DNA from: an uncultured Saprospiraceae bacterium
GTDB lineage: Bacteria; Bacteroidota; Bacteroidia; Chitinophagales; Saprospiraceae
Assembly (NCBI GenBank): GCA_937921595.1
Contig: CAKZTD010000091.1
Span: 1-64,000, forward strand
Direction of reading: 5' to 3'
Length of the DNA stretch: 64,000 bases
Positions 28,052-34,198 of the stretch are shown here, one piece after another. Every line of letters begins with the position of its first letter. The first letter of the stretch is position 1. The notes below the pieces were generated by a model that saw only the letters and a list, made by a program, of their open reading frames with translations, did no database searches and had not been told where the DNA came from. The position numbers and the translations under genes are program-made.

Positions 28052-28147
28052 CAAAGAAAAGGGTTTCTAAAAAAAAAGTAATTGATAGAAGTCAATAAGG
28101 CTATTGAATATCATCATTTCTACCAAGCTCATCTCTCCCGATCTTTG
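28052..28147. promoter_or_regulatory. Shared tandem FNR-type operator between divergent promoters
   Basis: Dyads TTGATagaaGTCAA (28082-28095) and TTGAAtatcATCAT (28104-28117) are 22 bp apart. Rightward, the second is 36.5 bp from the last G of GAtcTTTG (28140-28147). Leftward, the first is 36.5 bp from the last G of TTtcTTTG (minus strand, 28059-28052). One pair thus fits both promoters with mirror-image geometry. Confidence 0.8.
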
Positions 28148-28161
28148 AATTAATTAAAAAA

Positions 28162-29901
28162 ATGAATAATAATATCATGAATAAATCTTATAACCGAGGC
28201 CTTATTTTTTTCTTTATTTTTCTACTTATAGGAAATATTTCGTCTCAAGCACAAACAGATAAAGAATTATTAGCCGAATTAATAGCTGAAGAACAAGATG
28301 CCGTTAATGCTTTGGTGATGTATCCAAAAGATACCAGAACAGCAATTCTGACTGCAACTTTACATCCAGAAGCACTCATAAAGATGGAAAGTATCCAAAC
28401 ACAAACACGCAGCTCTTTCAAAGAACTCATGGATGGTTATCCTCAAAAAACTCAGCAGATGATTTGGGATTTGACGCGCTATCCTGGATTGATTAATAAA
28501 ATGGGAACTACCGAAAACTCAGATAGAGCATTAGACATTGTTCTTGCCGATTACCCGGAAATCATCCACAAAAGAGCCAGACAAGCCAGCAGAGATTATT
28601 ATCCACTTTTAGTAGAAATAGATCGACTTAATCAGGCTGCAGAATCTGCTTTTCAAACGGTGTTGTACAATTACGCTCCTAAAGATCAGGATGCGCTCAG
28701 GCAGTTAACTGCACTTCCTGAAGTTTTAACCATTCTTACTGAAAACATTCGGCTGACTATTTTAGTCGGAGACCTTTATAAGCAAGAGCCACGATGGTTG
28801 ACCCACAAAGCAGATAGTTTAAATCTAGTAGTAGCTCGTGAGAACGCCAAAGAACTTGAAGATTGGAAAAAGACGCTAGAAGAAAATCCAGATGCTATAA
28901 AAGAGTTGCAAGCTTCTGGAAAATCTTACATTGAAGAAAACACTTATGATGATGACGAATATTATTATGATGACCAAGCTTATCTAGATGATCTATATGC
29001 CGATCGTCAAACTTCTGATGAGCCGGAGAAAGTGATTATTCATCATCATTATGACTATCACTATCCTTACTGGTTTGGATATCCATATTGGTACGAATAT
29101 CCAAGATGGAGAGCTTATCCGAGATCGTATGACTGGGGTTTTTATTTTAATCCGAATAGAACGATAATTGTTATTGGCCTACCTTCTTTTAGTTTTACTT
29201 CTTGGTATTTTCACCATCCTCACCATCATACTTATTGGCCTCATTTATCTTCTCACTTCGTACATCATTACTATGGACACCGATACACCAATAGCAGCAT
29301 CACTACTTCTGTTACTGTTTGGCGAAGTCGAAACCAAACTATCATCACTGACAATTGGTTACAAAATGATGGCAGATTACCGAACCGTTTTAAAGAGTAT
29401 GGAAAATTCGAGACTGAGCGAATTAGACACAATCGGAAAAATCCTAAAAAGGTAGTTTCTCAAAAAGAGTATGTTGTTCAAAATAAAAGGAAATATCCGA
29501 CGCTTTCTAAATCTGTAAAAACCTACGAAAAAGAGAAAACGATTAGAAAGGAAACTCGAAAAAATTATCCGGTCAAACCTAATGTAGAAAAACCAAAAAC
29601 CAAAAAACCTATAACAAAGAAACCTGCTGTCAAAAAACCAAAAAGAGATAAACCGGTTGTAGCCAAACCAAAAACTAAAAAACCTAGCGTCAAGAAACCT
29701 AGTATTAAGAAGCCTGCAGTCAAAAAGCCAACTATCCGAACTAAGCCTAAAGTTAACAAGGCCAAAGATTATCATAAAAATACTTGGGAAAAATCAAAAG
29801 CTAAGAAGCCTACGATCAGAAAACCAAGCACTCCTAGAACGGTACCTAAAACTAAACGTAAAACGACGAAAAAAGTAAAACCAACAAAAAGAAAAAATTA
29901 G
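28162..29901 (+). CDS. Exported His/Tyr-rich protein with Lys-Pro repeat tail
   Basis: A 579-aa exported protein. The signal peptide ends near residue 31 (ISSQAQT). Residues 32-260 are helical with DUF3300-like wording (ALVMYPKDTRTAIL, PEALIKMESIQ, LTRYPGLI, LTALPEVLTIL). An acidic Asp/Tyr stretch follows (DDDEYYYDDQAYLDD), then a 90-residue patch very rich in His, Tyr and Trp (HHHYDYHYPYW, FHHPHHHTYW). The last 150 residues are a basic tail of KKPxxKKP repeats. The acidic, aromatic-His and basic segments suggest envelope or nucleic-acid/polyphosphate/metal binding; the actual role is unknown. The start may be the ATG at 28162 or the one at 28177. Confidence 0.75.
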   Translation: MNNNIMNKSYNRGLIFFFIFLLIGNISSQAQTDKELLAELIAEEQDAVNALVMYPKDTRTAILTATLHPEALIKMESIQTQTRSSFKELMDGYPQKTQQMIWDLTRYPGLINKMGTTENSDRALDIVLADYPEIIHKRARQASRDYYPLLVEIDRLNQAAESAFQTVLYNYAPKDQDALRQLTALPEVLTILTENIRLTILVGDLYKQEPRWLTHKADSLNLVVARENAKELEDWKKTLEENPDAIKELQASGKSYIEENTYDDDEYYYDDQAYLDDLYADRQTSDEPEKVIIHHHYDYHYPYWFGYPYWYEYPRWRAYPRSYDWGFYFNPNRTIIVIGLPSFSFTSWYFHHPHHHTYWPHLSSHFVHHYYGHRYTNSSITTSVTVWRSRNQTIITDNWLQNDGRLPNRFKEYGKFETERIRHNRKNPKKVVSQKEYVVQNKRKYPTLSKSVKTYEKEKTIRKETRKNYPVKPNVEKPKTKKPITKKPAVKKPKRDKPVVAKPKTKKPSVKKPSIKKPAVKKPTIRTKPKVNKAKDYHKNTWEKSKAKKPTIRKPSTPRTVPKTKRKTTKKVKPTKRKN

Positions 29902-29975
29902 AATTTAAACAAATATTCCATTTGCGATAAATGGCTTTTGCATGAAACATGAATTGCACATAAAAAATAAGCGTT

Positions 29976-30227
29976 ATGATTAACCTCCATCCTTCAATTA
30001 TAAGAAATAAAATCCTAGACATCTTAGAGCTCATCGCTCCTCACATCAATCTTACAAAGGTAGATATTCAAGGTAATTTACCAGATGAATTTAAAATCAA
30101 TGAATTAGATTTTGCCTTATTGGTGAGTCGGATTGAAGCAGCTTTTGATATAGAAATCCCTGAATCTGATTATGGAAGAATCAACTCAATAAGTCGACTT
30201 CTAAACTATATTGAAAAAAGGATTTAA
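29976..30227 (+). CDS. Acyl-carrier-protein-like protein lacking the phosphopantetheine Ser
   Basis: An 83-aa helical-bundle protein. The third-helix region FKINELDFALLVSRIEAAFDIEIPESDYGRINSISRLLNYI aligns with ACP [25 protein letters not shown], anchored on the shared EAAFDIEIPE block. At the position of the DSL motif it reads NEL, so the Ser that carries phosphopantetheine is Glu. It therefore cannot be a conventional holo-ACP. It lies 75 nt after the His-rich protein gene, and its stop abuts the stop of a leftward small gene. It may act as a protein-interaction module; alternatively this is a misalignment, but the spacing fits well. Confidence 0.75.
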   Translation: MINLHPSIIRNKILDILELIAPHINLTKVDIQGNLPDEFKINELDFALLVSRIEAAFDIEIPESDYGRINSISRLLNYIEKRI

Positions 30228-30377
30228 TTAGTTCAAATTAAAAACATACTCAATTAGTTTTACCTGAAATCGGTTCAAATCTCTATCAGAAGTAACCCTA
30301 TTTACTGTTATAAAACTATACAGCTTTGGAGGAGTAGCAGACTTAATGATGCTTTTGAGTTTAGATTGATCTTTCAT
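30228..30377 (-). CDS. Small basic protein, 49 aa, operator-controlled
   Basis: A 50-codon reverse-strand ORF: MKDQSKLKSIIKSATPPKLY, then SFITVNRVTSDRDLNRFQ, ending VKLIEYVFNLN. No signal or membrane segment; no known motif. Support comes from its promoter: a leftward -7 element TTtcTTTG (30428-30421) with a dyad centred 36.5 bp upstream and a second 22 bp further, the same geometry as the neighbouring genes. The ORF fills the gap between the ACP-like gene and that operator, with its stop directly against the ACP-like stop. Only homologues would settle whether it is translated. Confidence 0.6.
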   Translation of the reverse strand: MKDQSKLKSIIKSATPPKLYSFITVNRVTSDRDLNRFQVKLIEYVFNLN

Positions 30378-30420
30378 AATTTATTGTTTTTAAAAATAAA
30401 ATCTATCCTAAGATTCCTTA

Positions 30421-30516
30421 CAAAGAAAAACGAATTTCCACAAAACAATACTGAGAATCATCAATAAAGGAAGTGACTTTTGTCAAAATCTTTAAAACCT
30501 ATTTCCTCTACTTCGA
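30421..30516. promoter_or_regulatory. Shared tandem FNR-type operator (49-aa ORF / flavoprotein gene)
   Basis: Dyads CTGAGaatcATCAA (30451-30464) and GTGACttttGTCAA (30473-30486) are 22 bp apart. Leftward, the first is 36.5 bp from the end of TTtcTTTG (30428-30421). Rightward, the second is 36.5 bp from the end of a weak TActTCGA (30509-30516). The dyads are imperfect; the doubled geometry is the main evidence. Confidence 0.65.
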
Positions 30517-30527
30517 ATAATAAAACC

Positions 30528-30980
30528 ATGCTTGGCTCATTAACTCATCCAGAAATAGATCAGCTTATCAAAGACCAATCACTGGGAAGGATTGGCTACA
30601 CTTCAAATGGAAAAACGTATATAATTCCTATCACTTATGCTTTTGATGGACAATACCTGTACGGTCATAGTCGGGAAGGGAAAAAAATCCAAATCATGCG
30701 AAGCAATCCTTTTATCTGTTTTCAGATTGACGCGATACAAAATCTCGCTAATTGGAAAAGTGTCATTATCCAAGGAGAGTTCGAAGAATTAATAGGCAAG
30801 CAAGCAAGAGAAACTATGCGTTTTTTTATTGAACAACTCCAACCGCAATTACTAAGCAGTACCAGTACTCCGACTCACGGACTGAGTCATTTCCATCGAA
30901 ACGAACATTCTGCATTAAGATCAATTATTTTTAGAATAAAAATTCTAGAAAAAACAGGAAGATTCGAACGGCACAAATAA
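30528..30980 (+). CDS. Pyridoxamine 5'-phosphate oxidase-fold flavin-binding protein
   Basis: The start is placed at the ATG 30528 (MLGSLTHPEIDQLIKDQ), giving 150 aa. The frame begins at a TTG at 30480, but that codon lies inside the operator dyad. The split beta-barrel fold is recognisable: LGRIGYTSNGKTYIIPITYAFDG, LYGHSREGKKIQIMRSNPFICFQID and WKSVIIQGEFEEL. The family binds FMN or F420-like flavins and includes many uncharacterised oxidoreductases; true PNPOx activity is unlikely at this size. A His-rich C-terminus (THGLSHFHRNEH) is unusual. Homologues of this type are hypoxia-induced in mycobacteria. Confidence 0.85.
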   Translation: MLGSLTHPEIDQLIKDQSLGRIGYTSNGKTYIIPITYAFDGQYLYGHSREGKKIQIMRSNPFICFQIDAIQNLANWKSVIIQGEFEELIGKQARETMRFFIEQLQPQLLSSTSTPTHGLSHFHRNEHSALRSIIFRIKILEKTGRFERHK

Positions 30981-31133
30981 AGAGTTACTAATCAGGGTTT
31001 GAAATATTATTACTCCTGTACTCCAAACGAAGAAAACTATGGCATTAATTACTAGGCATTCGAGCCCTCTTAATACCTAATACCTTTTAATTCCTAATTC
31101 ACTATTGATCAAATATTCCATGACCCTCAATCA

Positions 31134-31199
31134 TTGATTTAAATCAAGGCTCCTCTTGAAATTCAGCACCTCAGCAAAGTTGTAGTATTCTTAATTTTA
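31134..31199 (+). promoter_or_regulatory. Tandem FNR-type operator and -7 element for 129-aa gene
   Basis: Perfect distal dyad TTGATttaaATCAA (31134-31147) and weaker proximal TTGAAattcAGCAC (31156-31169) are 22 bp apart. The -7 element TAatTTTa (31192-31199) ends 36.5 bp from the proximal centre. The predicted leader is under 10 nt. Confidence 0.75.
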
Positions 31200-31211
31200 A
31201 AAAAAAAGGAT

Positions 31212-31601
31212 ATGAGATTCATACAACAAAAATTAGAAAATGTGCAATTCGATCATTCTCTTTGGATGAATGAATTGAATTTTGCTTTTGAAGAAATTCC
31301 CATCTATATGAAACGCATTCAAGAATTACTAAAATATGTTAGTGATTCCGAAGACCATGAATTATTGGCGAATCTATTGAATGGTTTTATGGTTCAAAAA
31401 GAAATGGTTTTCCAATTACAAGATCAAATCAGAAATCACATCATTAAAATGTCAAGCAAGATTCATTCAAATGGCTCTTTAAACACATTAATCAATTCTG
31501 ACCACTCAGAGACCAGAAAGAAAATGGAAACTTTTAGATCATCTTATTCTCTTTTAAAAGAAACCTATCACCGTTTTGCTGCTCATAAAACCGAAGACTA
31601 A
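31212..31601 (+). CDS. Hypothetical helical protein (129 aa)
   Basis: A 129-aa soluble protein, predicted all-helical with a coiled-coil character (FAFEEIPIYMKRIQELLKYV, KEMVFQLQDQIRNHIIKMSSKI, RKKMETFRSSYSLLKETYHRF). No Cys, no catalytic motif and no signal. AAGGA just before the ATG is one of the few good Shine-Dalgarno sequences in the region. It has its own operator pair and starts a likely two-gene unit with the DUF11-like protein. Function unknown; the size and charge would suit a small stress-related binding protein. Confidence 0.75.
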   Translation: MRFIQQKLENVQFDHSLWMNELNFAFEEIPIYMKRIQELLKYVSDSEDHELLANLLNGFMVQKEMVFQLQDQIRNHIIKMSSKIHSNGSLNTLINSDHSETRKKMETFRSSYSLLKETYHRFAAHKTED

Positions 31602-31637
31602 AACCGAGATTTCAAGTTCTACAAACCAAGATCCAGC

Positions 31638-32270
31638 ATGAAAAAGAAACTCCTTCACTTAATCCTTGGCTCAATCATCGCTTCTCTTTTTACAAGAAGA
31701 AACAGTCCGATCATCATCCTTAGTGTCTTTGGATATTTAAATCTAGCTGCCAACTCTGATCTGGAGATTTTAATCATCCCTGAAAATATTGAGTATGAAA
31801 TCTACGACCATGTCCTCTATAATGTTCATGTTCAAAATCTTGGGCCTATCGAAACAAACAATGTAAGCGTGAGATTCTCATTACCTCAAAGCATGGTCCA
31901 TTCATCTAACGATGCTTCACAAGGTGAATATAATTTGCAGTTTAAAATCTGGAACATTGGCAAGCTTGAGGTTGGTCAAATAGTAAGCCTTTCTTTAAAT
32001 TTATTTGCCATTGACAACAAAGGCCCAAAAGTGGTCTTCGCTCAAATACAAACCTCCGATCAGTCTGACCCTGATTCTACTCCTGGAAATAATATAAATA
32101 AAATCCCCAGCGAAGATGATGAAGACCGAATTACTATTTATCCTATTGAACAAGAAAACCCTGCTGATCATGGTTTTAAGTTATTGGATCACAAAGGAAG
32201 TAATGACCAAAAAAGGTCAAATAAAAAGCAAATTGAATGGGTTCCGATTCTGGCACAAATAAAAGATTGA
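31638..32270 (+). CDS. DUF11-like domain membrane/exported protein
   Basis: A 210-aa protein with an N-terminal hydrophobic region (LLHLILGSIIASLF, then IIILSVFGYLNLAA) that could be a signal or anchor. A beta-sandwich of about 110 residues follows with DUF11 pattern: VLYNVHVQNLGPIETNNVSVRFSLP, then FKIWNIGKLEVGQIVSLSL, and DPDSTPGNN. The charged tail (DHKGSNDQKRSNKKQ) is poorly ordered. DUF11 domains are structural repeats of cell-surface proteins. It lies 36 nt after the 129-aa gene, likely in the same transcript, and is followed by a strong terminator. Confidence 0.75.
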   Translation: MKKKLLHLILGSIIASLFTRRNSPIIILSVFGYLNLAANSDLEILIIPENIEYEIYDHVLYNVHVQNLGPIETNNVSVRFSLPQSMVHSSNDASQGEYNLQFKIWNIGKLEVGQIVSLSLNLFAIDNKGPKVVFAQIQTSDQSDPDSTPGNNINKIPSEDDEDRITIYPIEQENPADHGFKLLDHKGSNDQKRSNKKQIEWVPILAQIKD

Positions 32271-32316
32271 TCTTTAAAAATTAGCTAATTATTTTTCTAT
32301 CATAAGTATACCTGTT

Positions 32317-32353
32317 GCCCTAGTTTTCTATTTTGAAAACTAGGGCATTTTTC
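32317..32353 (+). terminator. Intrinsic terminator after the DUF11-like gene
   Basis: Perfect 12-bp stem GCCCTAGTTTTC / GAAAACTAGGGC, 6-nt loop, followed by ATTTTTC. Confidence 0.9.
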
Positions 32354-32356
32354 ATT

Positions 32357-32422
32357 TTGACAATTATCAAATGCGACTATGTCATTAATCAGTGCATTAA
32401 CATGCGTTTCTCTCTACCTTTA
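32357..32422 (+). promoter_or_regulatory. Tandem FNR-type operator and -7 element for leader RNA / flavodoxin gene
   Basis: Distal TTGACaattATCAA (32357-32370) and degenerate proximal ATGTCattaATCAG (32379-32392) are 22 bp apart. The -7 element TAccTTTa (32415-32422) ends 36.5 bp from the proximal centre. Transcription should start near 32428, just before the hairpin leader. Confidence 0.75.
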
Positions 32423-32439
32423 TATAAGTTATCGGACTA

Positions 32440-32556
32440 AATTAAGTTGAATCTGTTTTTTCAAGATATCCCACATTTTTCAACACATTTTCATCCCTAT
32501 AGCCGGGATCAATTATTTATGAAAAGTGTAGAATATCAAACAGGTTCAGCTTAATT
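32440..32556 (+). ncRNA. Long hairpin 5' leader of flavodoxin-like gene
   Basis: The outer arms 32440-32458 (AATTAAGTTGAATCTGTTT) and 32538-32556 (AAACAGGTTCAGCTTAATT) form 19 consecutive pairs as RNA, two of them G-U. After a 6-nt bulge, GATAT (32465-32469) pairs with ATATC (32533-32537). Then 32473-32481 pairs with 32521-32529 (9 bp, one G-U), and an apical ATCCC/GGGAT hairpin (32493-32509) caps it. The element fills the interval between the predicted transcription start and the gene. The pairing is read directly; its role as riboswitch, thermosensor or stability element is inference. Confidence 0.7.
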
Positions 32557-32583
32557 CCTTTCGTCTACTAAAAAAAAATTAAA

Positions 32584-33129
32584 ATGAAATCTTACAAATC
32601 CATTTTAACAAAAACAGCAATCGCTCTCCTACTTGGAGTCATCACTTTTGGAACTTGGTATACCTACACCTACACTATGAAGGAAGCAAGATCTTTCGAT
32701 GTAAATAAACCGGAATCTTCTACAAAGTTGTTGATCGCCACTCAAGGAAGTGAATTTAAAGACACAGTCGTATCAGGAATTATTGACCACTTTGACGATC
32801 AGAATATTTTTATAAAAGTTATTGATGTTTACAAACTCAAAGACATAGATATCAATGATTGGAATGCGGTATGCCTCATACATACTTGGGAGTTTTCAGC
32901 TCCTCCAACATCTGTCAAAAAATTCATTAAAAGATTACCCAATCTTGATCGTCTTGCTGTACTCACTACCTCTGGCAACGGTACTTATAAAATGGAAGGC
33001 ATTGATGCCATCACCGGAGCTTCCGTTTTGGAAACAAGCCCTGATGTTACATCCCAACTAATCAATAAAATAGAAACTATACTACGAAGTCAAAAAAACA
33101 ATACCTTCAATTTCTCATTTCAAAAGTAA
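32584..33129 (+). CDS. Membrane-anchored flavodoxin-like protein
   Basis: A 181-aa protein with one N-terminal transmembrane helix (TAIALLLGVITFGTWYTYTY, residues 11-30) and a Rossmann-like flavodoxin fold: TKLLIATQGSEFKDTVVSGI (phosphate-loop position), DINDWNAVCLIHTWEFSAPP, LDRLAVLTTSGNGTY and a C-terminal helix. Whether FMN is bound is not certain, because the usual T/S-rich phosphate loop is replaced by TQGSEFKD. An anchored flavodoxin suggests electron transfer at the membrane. It is co-transcribed with the CBS gene (18-nt gap) from an operator-controlled promoter through the hairpin leader. Confidence 0.78.
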   Translation: MKSYKSILTKTAIALLLGVITFGTWYTYTYTMKEARSFDVNKPESSTKLLIATQGSEFKDTVVSGIIDHFDDQNIFIKVIDVYKLKDIDINDWNAVCLIHTWEFSAPPTSVKKFIKRLPNLDRLAVLTTSGNGTYKMEGIDAITGASVLETSPDVTSQLINKIETILRSQKNNTFNFSFQK

Positions 33130-33147
33130 TAATCATACAACCGCATC

Positions 33148-33582
33148 ATGAACTTAAAAGATAAAATAGAAACCATCATGTCTTCTCGCTTGACGATTGT
33201 CAAAGAAGAAACCCCTGTCAGTGAATTAAAAAAATTATTCAAACGAAGACTCATCCATCACATCCTTGTCGAAAACAATCTTGGTGACATCAAAGGAATT
33301 GTCAGTACGGAAGATTATGCTCGAGTCTCTGGTTTCCCTTCAACAGATGATCAATTGCTTGCACAACATATTATGACCAAAGATCCAATAACGATCAATT
33401 CTGCATTGCCTATAAAAACAGCAATCAATTATCTATTGGATAATCAATATAGAGCGATGCCTGTTATTGATGACAAAGGAGCACTAGTTGGGCTCATTAC
33501 TCCTTATGATATCATGAGTAGATTGATGGCCGATTTCGAAAACAAAAACCTTAATTCGGAACGAGTAAATCGCTTACCTTAA
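33148..33582 (+). CDS. Tandem CBS-domain protein
   Basis: A 144-aa protein made of one Bateman module: two CBS motifs, the first spanning about 8-65 (MSSRLTIVKEETPVSEL, HHILVENNLGDIKGIVSTEDYARV), the second 76-135 (IMTKDPITINSALPIKTAINYLL, YRAMPVIDDKGALVGLITPYDIM). These modules sense adenine nucleotides or S-adenosyl compounds. As a stand-alone module it could report energy charge to a partner. CBS-only proteins are also members of the mycobacterial DosR regulon. It follows the flavodoxin-like gene by 18 nt and is closed by a terminator. Confidence 0.9.
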   Translation: MNLKDKIETIMSSRLTIVKEETPVSELKKLFKRRLIHHILVENNLGDIKGIVSTEDYARVSGFPSTDDQLLAQHIMTKDPITINSALPIKTAINYLLDNQYRAMPVIDDKGALVGLITPYDIMSRLMADFENKNLNSERVNRLP

Positions 33583-33627
33583 AACCAGAATAAAAGATCT
33601 TGTTTTTTTATTATTTAATGCGAATTG

Positions 33628-33662
33628 CCATTAGTTGAAATAATTCAGCTAATGGTTTTTTA
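33628..33662 (+). terminator. Terminator after the CBS gene
   Basis: 12-bp stem CCATTAGTTGAA / TTCAGCTAATGG (one G-U), loop ATAA, followed by seven T. Confidence 0.9.
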
Positions 33663-33826
33663 ATTCTTTTAAACCCACATATCTTTATGAATCTATTAAA
33701 AATACGTTAAACACATATTCATAGAAGTTGCTTATTTTTTCTAAAATTATTCCAAAATTTATTATATTGTAAAACCCATACAATTATCCTATTAAACATA
33801 TACCTTCCAAGGTTAATCAGCAAACT

Positions 33827-34198
33827 ATGAAAAAGATACTTATCATTGAAGACAATGACGATATCAGAGAGAACCTAGAAGAGATATTCAGCCTTTCTAA
33901 TTATAATGTTATCACTGCCGAAAACGGGTCTATTGGTATTAAGAAAGCGTTGAGTGAATCTCCAAATATTATCTTGTGTGATATCGCAATGCCTGTCAAA
34001 AATGGCTATGAAGTTTTAGAATCTTTAAAAAATCACAATACGGCTCATCAGATTCCTTTTGTTTTCCTTACGGCCTCTGCTCAGGAAAAAGACATTGCAA
34101 TGGGTAAGGATTCAAAAGCAGATTACTATTTGACCAAACCGTTTGACACTTCTGACTTACTCAACATTATTAAAAAACTATTGAAAGAAACTGCTTAA
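33827..34198 (+). CDS. Single-domain response regulator
   Basis: A 123-aa stand-alone receiver: acidic pair in IIEDNDDIRENL, phospho-acceptor Asp in NIILCDIAMPVKNGYEV (residue near 52), Thr in VFLTASAQEKD and Lys in YYLTKPFDTSDLL. It has no output domain, so it acts through protein contact or as a phospho-relay intermediate. It overlaps the kinase gene by 1 nt (TAATG). No FNR-type dyads precede it, unlike its neighbours; its control is separate. Confidence 0.92.
   Translation: MKKILIIEDNDDIRENLEEIFSLSNYNVITAENGSIGIKKALSESPNIILCDIAMPVKNGYEVLESLKNHNTAHQIPFVFLTASAQEKDIAMGKDSKADYYLTKPFDTSDLLNIIKKLLKETA

Noticed and set aside
30480-30527. TTG start codon extending the flavoprotein by 16 residues
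   Set aside because: The codon lies inside an operator dyad and upstream of the predicted transcription start; the ATG at 30528 fits the family better.
31041-31100. ttaatacctaatacc simple repeats as a mobile element
   Set aside because: Short low-complexity wording without defined ends; similar words occur at 16676-16724 but no element structure is visible.
33583-33826. Operator pair before the two-component genes
   Set aside because: No TTGAT/ATCAA dyads with the right spacing are present; the pair seems to be controlled separately.
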